A program made the position numbers and the translations under genes. From Anthocerotibacter panamensis C109 (GTDB taxonomy: Bacteria; Cyanobacteriota; Cyanobacteriia; Gloeobacterales; Anthocerotibacteraceae), in NCBI RefSeq assembly GCF_018389385.1, contig NZ_CP062698.1, positions 308,501 to 372,500 of the forward strand: a stretch of 64,000 nt of DNA, given 5' to 3'. The notes beneath the pieces were generated by a model, which saw only the letters and a list, made by a program, of their open reading frames with translations, made no database searches and was not told the DNA's origin. Position 1 is the first letter of the stretch; each line of letters starts with the position of its first letter. Shown here piece after piece: positions 56,355 to 64,000 of this stretch.

Positions 56355-57014
56355 CTACAGCCCCAGTCGGGGATTGCTTTCGTAGGCATAACCCAAATGG
56401 CAGAGCCGGTCGAGGATGGCCGCGAAGAGGTCCCAGAGGGCTTTGAGTTGGCCCACATCGGTGATCCTCCCCGCTATCTGAAAGGCCAGTTCATCCACGC
56501 CATCCGGGAATTCCTGCCCAAACCAGCCCTCATCATCGCGGACCTCCAGATAGACCTCAGGCTGGAGCATCAAGAGACGGCGGATCTCCGGGTCACCAAA
56601 AAGAGCGCGTAGCTTCTGGGAATTATTGCCCTGAACAATAAAAGCCTCGTCAAAATCCGGGTCGCCCACCGCTACATCCTGCATCCCAAAGCGCTTACCC
56701 AGGTCGCTAAAAAAGCCCTTGCGATAGATCTTGAAGCGGAATTGGTCCTCGTTGTGATAGGGAGCACGGACACGGGTATAGACCGTATGAATGTTTCCGG
56801 TGGTGCTGCTATGACCGCGGGCGGGGGAGAAAAAGTCCAGGGTAATCGTCCATTTTTTAAACTGGACCTGGATTTTACCCTGGTTCCACGCATCGCCCTC
56901 CAGGCAAGTCGTCCCCTCAGGAAAACAACGCATTACCTCAGCACAGAGCTGATTCCAGAGTTCTTCTTGACTGGGCTCGAAATTGGGCTCGGAACTAGGC
57001 AGCAGTGGGCTCAT
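56355..57014 (-). CDS. Conserved hypothetical protein
   Basis: A 219-residue soluble protein (MSPLLPSSEPNFEPSQEELWNQL...) with no recognised motif; the middle region (VYTRVRAPYHNEDQFRFKIYRKGFFSDLGKRFGMQDV) resembles cyanobacterial proteins of unknown function. Tryptophan- and aspartate-rich patches mark the C-terminal half. An in-frame ATG at 57101 would add 29 residues and overlap folB; 57014 is preferred. Same strand as folB, whose stop is 66 bases upstream of this start. Confidence 0.55.
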   Translation of the reverse strand: MSPLLPSSEPNFEPSQEELWNQLCAEVMRCFPEGTTCLEGDAWNQGKIQVQFKKWTITLDFFSPARGHSSTTGNIHTVYTRVRAPYHNEDQFRFKIYRKGFFSDLGKRFGMQDVAVGDPDFDEAFIVQGNNSQKLRALFGDPEIRRLLMLQPEVYLEVRDDEGWFGQEFPDGVDELAFQIAGRITDVGQLKALWDLFAAILDRLCHLGYAYESNPRLGL

Positions 57015-57079
57015 GGACTCCTCCTCGCGGTGCCGGAATGCCTTACTTCTATCGTAAAGTCTAGGGAGTGAGGCATGGT

Positions 57080-57457
57080 TCATTTTTTGCCTTCTACCCA
57101 ATCCCTATCCCGCTCCATAGAGACAGTGATATTAAAATCCCCAAACGGCAGGGGTGGATGGCATTTGGTTAAATGCACGCGAACCGTTTCAACTTTGGGA
57201 TGCTCCAAAACCACGCGCGCGATCTCCGTCGCTAGCTTCTCCACCAAATTGAAGCGCGATTGGGCCACTAAGTCACTGACCGCTTTCAAAATCGTGCCAT
57301 AGTCCACCGTATCGCGGAGGTCGTCCGTTTCTCCCGCCCGCCTCAGCGCCGTGACCAACTCTAGGTCCAAGCGAAACTGCACCCCCAACACCTTCTCTTC
57401 TGGATAAAAGCCCGTGTGTCCATAGAGGAGGAGCTTGTTGATATAGAGTGTGTCCAT
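57080..57457 (-). CDS. folB: Dihydroneopterin aldolase
   Basis: A 125-residue FolB, which cleaves dihydroneopterin in folate synthesis. Visible markers: [55 protein letters not shown]. It is divergent from chlI with a 77-base spacer. folE lies 2.4 kb further on. Confidence 0.9.
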   Translation of the reverse strand: MDTLYINKLLLYGHTGFYPEEKVLGVQFRLDLELVTALRRAGETDDLRDTVDYGTILKAVSDLVAQSRFNLVEKLATEIARVVLEHPKVETVRVHLTKCHPPLPFGDFNITVSMERDRDWVEGKK

Positions 57458-57534
57458 GCTCCCTTTCCAAACCTGAACCTATTATCCCCCCAGGGCGCTT
57501 AAGATTAAGGGATATAGCTGCTCAGGAGTCCGGT

Positions 57535-58593
57535 TTGTCTGCCATCGCCGCCCCGCGTCCCGTCTTCCCCTTTAGCGCCATCATCGGTCAGGAGGAGATG
57601 AAACTCGCTCTACTCCTCAATGTCATCGAACCTCGGATTGGGGGGGTCATGATCATGGGGGACCGGGGAACCGGCAAATCCACCACCATCCGGGCTTTAG
57701 TCGATCTACTTCCGCTGATTGCTGTGGTCAAAGACGACCCCTACAACTCCGACCCCGAACGCTATGAACTGATGAGCGAAGAGGTCCGCCTGCGCAAACA
57801 GCGCGGTGAAACCCTCGAAGTCGTCTACCGTCCCTTACCCCTAGTAGACCTACCCCTCGGCGCGACCGAAGACCGCGTCTGCGGCACCATTGATATCGAA
57901 AAAGCGCTTAGTGAAGGGATTAAAGCCTTTGAGCCGGGACTCTTAGCTAAGGCGAACCGGGGCATCCTCTACGTGGATGAGGTCAATTTACTCGATGACC
58001 ACCTCGTCGATGTCCTCCTCGATGCCGCCGCCTCGGGGGTCAACACCGTCGAACGGGAAGGTATCTCGATCCGCCACCCTGCCCGCTTCGTCTTGGTCGG
58101 CTCCGGCAACCCCGAGGAAGGAGAACTGCGCCCGCAGTTGCTCGACCGCTTTGGGATGAGCGTGGAAGTACACACGGTCAAAAATCCCCGCCAACGGGTA
58201 CAAATCGTCCGTGAGCGCTCCACGTTTGAAGAAGATCCTGTTCATTTCCATCAGAAATATAAAGACCAACAAGAAGCCCTGCGCCAACGCTTGGTCTGCG
58301 CTCAGAAAAAACTTAGCCACGTCACCATCAGCGACGAGTTACAGCTTCAGATCGCCGAGATCTGCGGCGAATTGGATGTGGATGGCCTCAGGGGTGACTT
58401 AGTCCTCAATTTCAGCGCCCGCGCCCTCACCGCCTTGGAAGAACGCGATACAGTGACCGCTCAGGACGTGGAACGAGTAGCAGTACCAAGCCTGCGTCAT
58501 CGCCTACGCAAAGACCCCCTAGAGACCATCGACTCGGGCTACAAAGTGTTAAAAGTACTGCGCCGGGTCATGGGGCTTCCTGAAGCATCTTGA
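57535..58593 (+). CDS. chlI: Magnesium chelatase subunit I (ChlI)
   Basis: The AAA+ motor subunit of Mg-chelatase, forming a hexamer with ChlD. Walker A is [15 protein letters not shown], Walker [18 protein letters not shown], and the sensor/arginine region [17 protein letters not shown] is intact, unlike in ChlD. A 29-codon extension upstream of a TTG at 57535 is not family-like, and AGGAG (57524-57528) lies six bases before the TTG, so this start (352 residues) is preferred over 57448. It stands alone, opposite folB. Confidence 0.95.
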   Translation: MSAIAAPRPVFPFSAIIGQEEMKLALLLNVIEPRIGGVMIMGDRGTGKSTTIRALVDLLPLIAVVKDDPYNSDPERYELMSEEVRLRKQRGETLEVVYRPLPLVDLPLGATEDRVCGTIDIEKALSEGIKAFEPGLLAKANRGILYVDEVNLLDDHLVDVLLDAAASGVNTVEREGISIRHPARFVLVGSGNPEEGELRPQLLDRFGMSVEVHTVKNPRQRVQIVRERSTFEEDPVHFHQKYKDQQEALRQRLVCAQKKLSHVTISDELQLQIAEICGELDVDGLRGDLVLNFSARALTALEERDTVTAQDVERVAVPSLRHRLRKDPLETIDSGYKVLKVLRRVMGLPEAS

Positions 58594-58600
58594 GCCTATC

Positions 58601-58960
58601 TTATAAAAACAACGCTTTAATAGTCAGAAAACTGTAGAAGCAACCCGTCAAAAGTAGATGGTTCCCAGTCCAGGCCAGGATGTGATCGGCGGCTTCGGGG
58701 GTGCGCAGATGACGGGCAATCAAAAACCAACTCAACCCAATCCAGCCAATGGTAAGGCCGAGGGTGGGTCCATCTAGCGTCCCAGCCAGTCCAAAATAGC
58801 TCCAGGCGAGTCCCAGGTAGAGTACCGCAAGAAGAATGCCCAGGATAGCGAAGTAGTCTTCCTCCGGCAAAAGCCCCAGTCCGTGGAGGATGCGCCCGTC
58901 GAAGTATTTGACCATCCCGCCCAGACTCATAACTGCCAGGGTGCATGCCAGACCTTCCAT
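58601..58960 (-). CDS. Small polytopic membrane protein, unknown
   Basis: A 119-residue protein with four hydrophobic segments (near 5-17, 38-58, 62-82, 95-115) and no recognised motif. Start MEGLACTLAVMSLGGM with hydrophobic helix. It converges with chlI (stops eight bases apart). Function unknown. Confidence 0.5.
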   Translation of the reverse strand: MEGLACTLAVMSLGGMVKYFDGRILHGLGLLPEEDYFAILGILLAVLYLGLAWSYFGLAGTLDGPTLGLTIGWIGLSWFLIARHLRTPEAADHILAWTGNHLLLTGCFYSFLTIKALFL

Positions 58961-59128
58961 CCTCTATGCCACTCCTACAACACGGATTTAGGTATTTATA
59001 TCCATTGTAACCACTCTTGCTAGAAGTCTTCGAATCTTCTGAGTTTTCTAAGCTTATGTCTGGAGTCCCTTTGTCCAGGGGATTTGTATCAGAGATGCCA
59101 GAATTTGAAAGGTCTCTTATAATGGGCA

Positions 59129-59872
59129 ATGGCTCTGAAATTGGGTGGGCGTGTGACGGATAGCTTAGGCGTTGTAGTTCTAACTGGTGCCAGTGGAGGC
59201 ATTGGTCGTGCTACAGCAGTCGCCCTTGCCCGCGCTGGGTTCACCCTGGCACTCGTCGGGCGCGCTCCGTCAGGTCTGGCGCAGACCCTGGGAGCAGTCC
59301 AGGCCATCGGGGGGAAAGCGGAGGCTTTTGAGCAGGACGTGACAGACTACCCTGAACTTGAAGGGCTAGTGCACTCTATTGCAACTCGCTTGGGGACGGT
59401 TGTCGGTCTGGTCAATAATGCTGGCTTCGCGATGGTCTCGCCGTTAGAGCAGATGCCTCTAGCTGACTTCGAACGGGTTCTGGCGGTCAATCTGACAGCA
59501 GTGCTGGCCTTGACCCAACAGGTCATCCCGTACCTGAGGGCTCATGGCGGCGGGGTGATCGTCAATATGGCATCCATTGCTGGTGTGCGAACCTTCCCAC
59601 AATGGGGTGCTTATTGCGCGAGCAAGTTTGGTTTGGTGGCCCTGAGCCGGACTCTGGCCCAAGAGTTACGTCTCGATGGTATTCGAGTTACGACCCTTTG
59701 TCCGGGGGCGGTAGATACCCCACTCTGGAATGACTTAGACCCGGCAGGTTATGACCGTAGCCGTATGCTCAGTCCCGAAACTGTGGCTCAGTTAGTGGTA
59801 CAAATATTCACGCTTCCTGCTCAGGCGGTGCTGGAAGAGGCCATTTTGATGCCCGCAGGTGGAGCATTGTAA
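59129..59872 (+). CDS. SDR family oxidoreductase (FabG-like)
   Basis: A 247-residue short-chain dehydrogenase. The NADP loop is [19 protein letters not shown], the [13 protein letters not shown] motif follows, and the catalytic Ser-Tyr-Lys is in [23 protein letters not shown]. Substrate undetermined. Its stop lies 19 bases before the folE start on the same strand, so co-transcription with folE is likely. Confidence 0.88.
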   Translation: MALKLGGRVTDSLGVVVLTGASGGIGRATAVALARAGFTLALVGRAPSGLAQTLGAVQAIGGKAEAFEQDVTDYPELEGLVHSIATRLGTVVGLVNNAGFAMVSPLEQMPLADFERVLAVNLTAVLALTQQVIPYLRAHGGGVIVNMASIAGVRTFPQWGAYCASKFGLVALSRTLAQELRLDGIRVTTLCPGAVDTPLWNDLDPAGYDRSRMLSPETVAQLVVQIFTLPAQAVLEEAILMPAGGAL

Positions 59873-59891
59873 AAAATTCTGGAGGTGTTTG

Positions 59892-60527
59892 ATGACCTTA
59901 ATTCGTGACGAGTTTCTCGTCCCTCAGTCCGTTACCCAATTAGATAAGCTCAAAAACGACCCGCTACCTGGCATGATGGCGGCGGTGACCACCATTCTTG
60001 AAGGTATCGGAGAAGACCCAACCCGCGAAGGGTTGCTCAAGACCCCGTTGCGGGTGGCGAAAGCATTTAAATCTTTAACCCAGGGCTACGAGCAGTCCCT
60101 GACTGAGCTGGTCAACGACGCCATCTTTGATGTGGGCCACGATGAGATGGTCATGGTCAAGGATATTGATCTCTTTAGCCTGTGTGAACACCACCTGTTG
60201 CCCTTTATTGGCCGTGCTCACGTTGCCTATATTCCCAACCAAAAAGTGCTGGGGCTCTCTAAGCTCGCTCGCATTGTAGAAATGTATGCCCGCCGCCTCC
60301 AAGTCCAAGAGCGGCTAACCCGTGAGATTGCTGAGGCGGTGGATGAAATTCTGCAACCAGCAGGGGTGGCCGTAGTCATTGAAGCAAGCCACATGTGTAT
60401 GGTCATGCGCGGAGTGCAAAAGCCCAACTCCTGGACTGTGACCAGTTCTATGGTGGGGGCTTTTCGTACAGACCACCGTACGCGCGATGAATTCCTCAAT
60501 CTGATCCGCCACCAGTCAAGCTTCTAG
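59892..60527 (+). CDS. folE: GTP cyclohydrolase I
   Basis: A 211-residue enzyme that opens the folate and tetrahydrobiopterin routes from GTP. Zinc ligands are in [12 protein letters not shown] (CEHH) and MCMVMRGVQ, with [22 protein letters not shown] between them. The start at 59892 has GGAGG nearby (TCTGGAGGTGTTTG); an ATG 33 bases earlier is less likely. Downstream of an SDR gene. Confidence 0.95.
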   Translation: MTLIRDEFLVPQSVTQLDKLKNDPLPGMMAAVTTILEGIGEDPTREGLLKTPLRVAKAFKSLTQGYEQSLTELVNDAIFDVGHDEMVMVKDIDLFSLCEHHLLPFIGRAHVAYIPNQKVLGLSKLARIVEMYARRLQVQERLTREIAEAVDEILQPAGVAVVIEASHMCMVMRGVQKPNSWTVTSSMVGAFRTDHRTRDEFLNLIRHQSSF

Positions 60528-60635
60528 CCTGCGCGCCTGTCTGCTGTTTGGTGCTCTAAAAGCGTCAGACAGCAGCAGTGTGGTCAATCCGTCCACAGCC
60601 GTGTGAACTAATGCAAAGAAAATTTCTCATCTAAC

Positions 60636-60664
60636 TTAACGATCTGTATCATCGGTGCTAATAT
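60636..60664 (+). promoter_or_regulatory. Possible psbE promoter
   Basis: TTAACG (60636-60641), 17 bases, TAATAT (60659-60664). The spacing is ideal but each box matches only four of six consensus bases. It lies 32 bases before the psbE ATG. Confidence 0.4.
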
Positions 60665-60696
60665 ATGGTATCAATAGCAGCCAGAGGTATCAGATC

Positions 60697-60954
60697 ATGT
60701 CCACGCGCGGCACCGGCGAGCGTCCTTTTTCCGATATCATTACCAGTACGCGGTACTGGTTGATCCACATTCCAGCGCTCCTCTCCCTGTTTACGCTTGG
60801 CTTCCTCTTTGTCAGTACCGGGCTCGCCTACGATGTCTTCGGGACGCCGCGGCCTAACGAGTACTACACCGAAGAAGGAAACAGAAAGCCCCTGGTGACC
60901 GACCGCTACGACAGTAAAAAGCAACTCGATCAGACCACTGCTGCCCCGAAATAG
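60697..60954 (+). CDS. psbE: Cytochrome b559 alpha subunit PsbE
   Basis: An 85-residue PSII subunit with one membrane helix and the heme-ligand His in [20 protein letters not shown]. The N-terminus [16 protein letters not shown] and the [13 protein letters not shown] tail are diagnostic. The ATG at 60697 has an AGAGG site; an upstream in-frame start at 60655 is not conserved. First gene of psbEFLJ, with overlaps replaced by 8- to 31-base gaps. Confidence 0.97.
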   Translation: MSTRGTGERPFSDIITSTRYWLIHIPALLSLFTLGFLFVSTGLAYDVFGTPRPNEYYTEEGNRKPLVTDRYDSKKQLDQTTAAPK

Positions 60955-60980
60955 ATTTATCGTTCCAAGGAGGTCTATCC

Positions 60981-61133
60981 ATGTCTTCGTCCACGTCCAA
61001 CCGTCCGAATCGTCCCGTTCAGCCTGTTTCCTACCCCATCTTCACGGTGCGCTGGCTGGCTGTTCATGCACTGGCGGTACCCACCGTATTCTTCTTCGGT
61101 GCCCTGATTGCCATGCAGTTTATCCAGAAGTAG
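60981..61133 (+). CDS. psbF: Cytochrome b559 beta subunit PsbF
   Basis: A 50-residue subunit (typical 39-44) with the heme-ligand His in [20 protein letters not shown] and the C-terminal AMQFIQK. It pairs with PsbE around one heme. An AAGGAGG site precedes the ATG. The N-terminus [19 protein letters not shown] is extended compared with model species. Too short for a 60-residue ORF cutoff. Confidence 0.96.
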   Translation: MSSSTSNRPNRPVQPVSYPIFTVRWLAVHALAVPTVFFFGALIAMQFIQK

Positions 61134-61140
61134 GTGAGCC

Positions 61141-61287
61141 ATGTCCAATCCCGACCAGCGTAAGCCCGAGCGCTATAACTCGACTCCCTCCCGCCCGCGT
61201 GTTGAGCTGACCCGCACCTCCCTTTTCCTGGGGCTCCTGCTTGTTCTTGTGACCGCGTTGCTCTTCTCAAGCTACATTATTGGTTGA
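61141..61287 (+). CDS. psbL: Photosystem II protein PsbL
   Basis: A 48-residue subunit, longer than the usual 37-39 because of eight or nine extra N-terminal residues. The core [20 protein letters not shown] is followed by LFSSYIIG. It helps Q(A) function and dimer stability. The ATG is the seventh base after the psbF stop, with TAGGTGAG acting as its ribosome site. Confidence 0.94.
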   Translation: MSNPDQRKPERYNSTPSRPRVELTRTSLFLGLLLVLVTALLFSSYIIG

Positions 61288-61318
61288 TTTGGATGCAGTG
61301 AATCCAGGAGATTCTTCA

Positions 61319-61432
61319 ATGCCTGATCGTCTTCCCCTCTGGCTGGTTGCTACTTTTGCAGTACTCGGGGTGCTAACTGTGCTTGGAATTCTGGTCTACG
61401 GTTCCTACGTAGGTCCCGGTTCACCTCAGTAA
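61319..61432 (+). CDS. psbJ: Photosystem II protein PsbJ
   Basis: A 37-residue single-helix subunit ([20 protein letters not shown]) with the typical YGSYVGPGS end. It lies near the Q(B)/plastoquinone exchange region. CCAGGAG precedes the ATG. Last gene of the operon; a terminator follows. Confidence 0.95.
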   Translation: MPDRLPLWLVATFAVLGVLTVLGILVYGSYVGPGSPQ

Positions 61433-61456
61433 GTCATGCTCTAACGCAGGAAAGAG

Positions 61457-61479
61457 GAGGGGGAGCGCCCCCTCTTTTT
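61457..61479 (+). terminator. Rho-independent terminator after psbEFLJ
   Basis: GAGGGGG-AGCG-CCCCCTC is a perfect 7-bp stem followed by five T, 24 bases past the psbJ stop. Confidence 0.85.
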
Positions 61480-61533
61480 GCTATCCCCAGAGTGGTGAGG
61501 TACGCTGAGGGGGAAGATTGCACTGGAGTGGCT

Positions 61534-62049
61534 ATGCTCCTCGTCTGTGGAGTTTGCCAGACTCCCAACGCTGACGACGTTGAATTTTGCGAAGGTTGCG
61601 GGGTACAACTGGCCCCTCTTCCCCCTCCACCCATAGTGACCGCGCCGCCAGTCTTGACTGCTCCATCCAGCCCTGCTCCAAGCTTTGTGACAGCCCGACT
61701 GAGGATCAAGAGCCAGGGGGCTTTGACCAGCACCGAGTTTCAACTGGGAGGGGAGCGCTTGACGCTGGGGCGTTTTGATGAGGTTTCCGGTCCAGTGGAC
61801 ATCGATTTGACCGGTTTACCGGGGTGCGAAACGGTCTCTCGACTCCATGCCGAACTGTTTTGGAATAGAGGAGCTTGGCATATCAAAGACTTAGGCTCGA
61901 CCAATGGTGTGTTTGTCAAGCGTCAGGCCGAGGGTAGCTTTGGCCCGCGTCTTTTGGCTCCGATTCGCCTGGGAGCAGGGGATGAAGTGGCTCTGGGGAA
62001 TACCCGTTTGGTTTTGGTCGAAGCTACCGCAGGAGCCCAGGAACTATGA
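61534..62049 (+). CDS. Zinc-ribbon FHA domain protein
   Basis: A 171-residue protein. An N-terminal zinc ribbon has Cys5, Cys8, Cys19, Cys22 (LVCGVCQTPN, EFCEGCGV), then a proline-rich linker, then an FHA domain (about 70-165) with LGRFDE, SRLHAEL and IKDLGSTNGVFVKR, the phosphothreonine-binding core. FHA domains recruit phosphorylated partners. The ATG at 61534 is chosen over 61492, which adds 14 non-family residues. The stop overlaps the PP2C gene's start by four bases (ATGA), so the two are coupled. Confidence 0.85.
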   Translation: MLLVCGVCQTPNADDVEFCEGCGVQLAPLPPPPIVTAPPVLTAPSSPAPSFVTARLRIKSQGALTSTEFQLGGERLTLGRFDEVSGPVDIDLTGLPGCETVSRLHAELFWNRGAWHIKDLGSTNGVFVKRQAEGSFGPRLLAPIRLGAGDEVALGNTRLVLVEATAGAQEL

Positions 62050-63677
62050 GGACAGAGCGCATGTTCCCGCCGGCAGACAGCACGGAACTCCTCGAAGAAA
62101 TTGCCTACCCCCTCACCTCACATCCGCTCCCGATGGAGCCGCCCCGCTTGGAAGTCGGTCAGGAGGTCATGGTTGATTCCTACTGCTGCATCGTCCGGGA
62201 GGTTTTGCCTCATACTACCTTTCAAAAATATTTGGTGGAAACAGAGGGCCAACGGACCTACTTATGGGTGGGTGTCCCCAGTATGCTCACCGCGCAGGTG
62301 GAATTTCTAGGCCAGCTCCACCACCGCATGTTACCCGAGCGCATGGCCTGGGCGACCCGTGAGGAAACTCAGTATCTTCTCGTTTCGGCGGCTCAGGGCT
62401 CCACTTTGCGTGAGCGGCTGGGGCAAGTGGGTTGGGTAGACCTCTTGGGGGACTACCTCCAGTTGGTACAACTTTTTAAAAAAATCCACCAGAGCGGCTG
62501 GGCCATTCTGGTTTGGCGACTCAACGATGTGGTCGCCCAACGCCCGGTGGTGCTGGAAGAACTTTCGCACCTCACCCCTCTAGGTCAAGAGCCTCTCCCG
62601 ACTGCCTATCGCCTGGGCTACAGTGCCCCCGAGCTACTCCAGGCTCAGATAGTGACCGGTAAAGAGGACCTCTACACGCTGGGTGCGGTCTTTTACCACC
62701 TCCTCACCGGCGATGAACCCCCAGAAGGCGGGCTTGACCTCTTAAATCTCCCTGTCTCCGCCCGTATTCCTGGAGCCATCCAGATCTTAGGCCGGACGCT
62801 GGGACCAGCGGCAGAGCGCTGTGACTACGACGAGCTACTGCGACTGGTCCGCCAATTACGGACCACTCGGCAACGACAAGCCTATACCTATCAAGTGGGC
62901 GGGGCTACAACCCAAGGTCTCAGCGTCCAGCGCACGGTCAACCAGGATGCCTGGGGCTATCGGGTGACTAGTGGGGTGACCGAGGAAGGGGCCATAGGAG
63001 CATTGGTGGCCTGTGTGGCGGATGGGGTCGGAGGGATGGCTCAAGGGGAAGTGGCGGCAGCCGTGTCTACAGGTATCTTCGTTGGGGCCGCCGACCCGCC
63101 CCCTTTCGGTGAAAATGCGGTGGAACAAGGGGCGTGGGCGGTCTATCGTCTGCTTCAGGCCAACCAGGGCGTTTACACCCAGTTGGGCGGGAGTGGGGGG
63201 AGTACGCTGACAGGGGTGGTTCTTTGGGGTCAGCGCTTGAGTCTGGCCCACATTGGTGATTCGCGGGCCTATTGGCTGCATCCTGAGGGAGTGGTGCAGT
63301 TGAGCGAAGACCATTCCGTGACGCGTGCGCTGGTCAACAGTGGCGCTATCACCGCTGAGGAGGCTCTGACCCATCCCGAACGCAACCGGCTTTTACGGAT
63401 CTTGGGGGAGCTGCGAGAACTGCCCTCTAGCTATGTAGGTACGCTTCAGGAGACTCTGGGTCAGGTGAGCCAGAATCTAGGTGATGAGGATGTCCTCCTG
63501 CTGTGCTCAGATGGGGCTTGGGAGGGGTTGGACCTAACGGAAGTCTACCATCTGGTCTGGCAAAACCCAGACCTCCAGCACGCTGCTGATACGCTTATTG
63601 AGCGAGTCCTCAGTTTGGGTGCGCCGGATAATGCTACTGTGCTCTTGATTCGTTGCATACGTTCAGCGGTCTGGTAG
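62046..63677 (+). CDS. Pseudokinase-PP2C phosphatase fusion
   Basis: A 543-residue protein. The N-terminal half (about 30-270) follows the Hanks kinase order, ending in GYSAPELL and DLYTLGAVFYHLLTGDEPP, but the catalytic loop is WRLNDVVAQ instead of HRDxKxxN and no DFG is found, so it should not phosphorylate. The C-terminal PP2C domain (about 285-540) keeps the metal-binding acids: VNQDAWG, ACVADGVGGMAQGE, AHIGDSRAYWL, LLCSDGAWEG and APDNATVLL. Its coupling to the FHA gene suggests a dephosphorylation module with a built-in binding scaffold. Confidence 0.88.
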   Translation: MRTERMFPPADSTELLEEIAYPLTSHPLPMEPPRLEVGQEVMVDSYCCIVREVLPHTTFQKYLVETEGQRTYLWVGVPSMLTAQVEFLGQLHHRMLPERMAWATREETQYLLVSAAQGSTLRERLGQVGWVDLLGDYLQLVQLFKKIHQSGWAILVWRLNDVVAQRPVVLEELSHLTPLGQEPLPTAYRLGYSAPELLQAQIVTGKEDLYTLGAVFYHLLTGDEPPEGGLDLLNLPVSARIPGAIQILGRTLGPAAERCDYDELLRLVRQLRTTRQRQAYTYQVGGATTQGLSVQRTVNQDAWGYRVTSGVTEEGAIGALVACVADGVGGMAQGEVAAAVSTGIFVGAADPPPFGENAVEQGAWAVYRLLQANQGVYTQLGGSGGSTLTGVVLWGQRLSLAHIGDSRAYWLHPEGVVQLSEDHSVTRALVNSGAITAEEALTHPERNRLLRILGELRELPSSYVGTLQETLGQVSQNLGDEDVLLLCSDGAWEGLDLTEVYHLVWQNPDLQHAADTLIERVLSLGAPDNATVLLIRCIRSAVW

Positions 63678-63744
63678 GGTGCGCTCCTGGCTAAGCTCTC
63701 GCCTATGGCACAATTAAGTTATGTAAAGAAACGGGTTCTGTGTT

Positions 63745-64000
63745 ATGGCGTTGATCCAAGTCGGCAATCAGCTAATTCCTTGCAATGAGGGTGACAACCT
63801 GCGTCAAGTCCTATTGGACAACAAGGTTCCTCTTTACAATGGTCCGGCGAAGGTGATCAATTGTATGGGGCTAGGAACCTGTGGTACCTGCGCAGTGGAG
63901 GTCCGTGGTCCGGTGAGTGAGCGTTCGCTCCCAGAAAAATTGCGAACTGCTTTGCTCAAAGACCGCCGTCTGGCCTGTCAGGTCCAGGTTTTAGGAGATA
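63745..64000 (+). CDS. 2Fe-2S ferredoxin-like protein (partial, cut by window end)
   Basis: The first 85 codons of a small iron-sulfur protein. Cysteines in NCMGLGTCGTC give a C-x5-C-x2-C arrangement, with the fourth ligand in LACQVQV, so the cluster is adrenodoxin-like rather than plant-type (C-x4-C-x2-C). An ATG with no upstream in-frame start marks its beginning, 67 bases after the phosphatase stop. The C-terminal end is not in the window. Confidence 0.75.
   Translation, partial: MALIQVGNQLIPCNEGDNLRQVLLDNKVPLYNGPAKVINCMGLGTCGTCAVEVRGPVSERSLPEKLRTALLKDRRLACQVQVLGD

Noticed and set aside
60538..60585. CTGTCTG...CAGACAG inverted repeat after folE as terminator
   Set aside because: The loop exceeds 20 bases and no T run follows.

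Overview
The window is cyanobacterial chromosome. It carries photosystem II genes (psbE, psbF, psbL, psbJ, psbH, psbN), PSII/PSI assembly factors (rubA, ycf48, a PAM68-type protein), both AAA+ Mg-chelatase subunits (chlI, chlD), a BciB-type 8-vinyl reductase, a plant-type zeta-carotene isomerase, the carboxysome shell protein CcmP, and cyanobacteria-specific families (DUF1822, DUF3370, EboA). Base composition looks like mid-50s percent GC by eye, apart from two AT-richer accessory patches. The lineage cannot be fixed from this window. The split of psbEFLJ from rubA-ycf48 and the longer PsbF and PsbL suggest it is not one of the common model genera.

Layout. 0-7.6 kb: tRNA-Val(CAC), an NAD-dependent epimerase, chlD, infC (TTG start, near-consensus promoter), DAHP synthase overlapping a PAM68-type gene, an AhpD-like protein, msrB. 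7.6-15 kb: a C-terminal processing protease, a MacB-type permease without an adjacent ATPase, rubA-ycf48-polyprenol kinase, class II fructose-bisphosphate aldolase, bciB. 15-25.5 kb: a zinc-ribbon Ser/Thr kinase with WD40 repeats, ccmP-maf, a STAS-like/HATPase protein, divergent psbN/psbH, ylxR-infB, an exonuclease-WYL fusion, a CNNM/HlyC-type membrane protein.

25.5-30 kb is accessory: an M50-type metalloprotease, a frameshifted IS605-type tnpB with structured flanks, an alpha/beta hydrolase, and a Uma2 nuclease gene bracketed by perfect 36-bp direct repeats. 30-38 kb: groES-groL under a CIRCE operator, a Rieske oxygenase coupled to an amino-acid binding protein, hpf, and an ABC ATPase/zeta-carotene isomerase/rqcH operon. 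38-40.1 kb is a decay zone: a truncated frameshifted ybeY, two small inverted-repeat modules (one with MITE hallmarks), a broken cohesin/EF-hand protein and a HEAT-repeat scrap.

40-64 kb: a DUF1822/sigma-factor pair, an esterase, grpE-dnaK, FIST, EboA and PfkB proteins, rpmI-rplT, gltX, DUF3370, folB and divergent chlI, SDR-folE, psbEFLJ, then an FHA protein translationally coupled to a pseudokinase-PP2C fusion, and a 2Fe-2S ferredoxin cut by the window edge.

Themes: chlorophyll and PSII biogenesis genes are scattered through the window, mixed with translation genes (infC, infB, rplT/rpmI, gltX, hpf, rqcH). The most coherent under-described set is the phospho-signalling one. The WD40 kinase at 15 kb and the FHA protein at 61.5 kb begin with zinc ribbons whose four cysteines sit at identical residue numbers, and the FHA gene is coupled to a PP2C phosphatase that carries a dead kinase domain.
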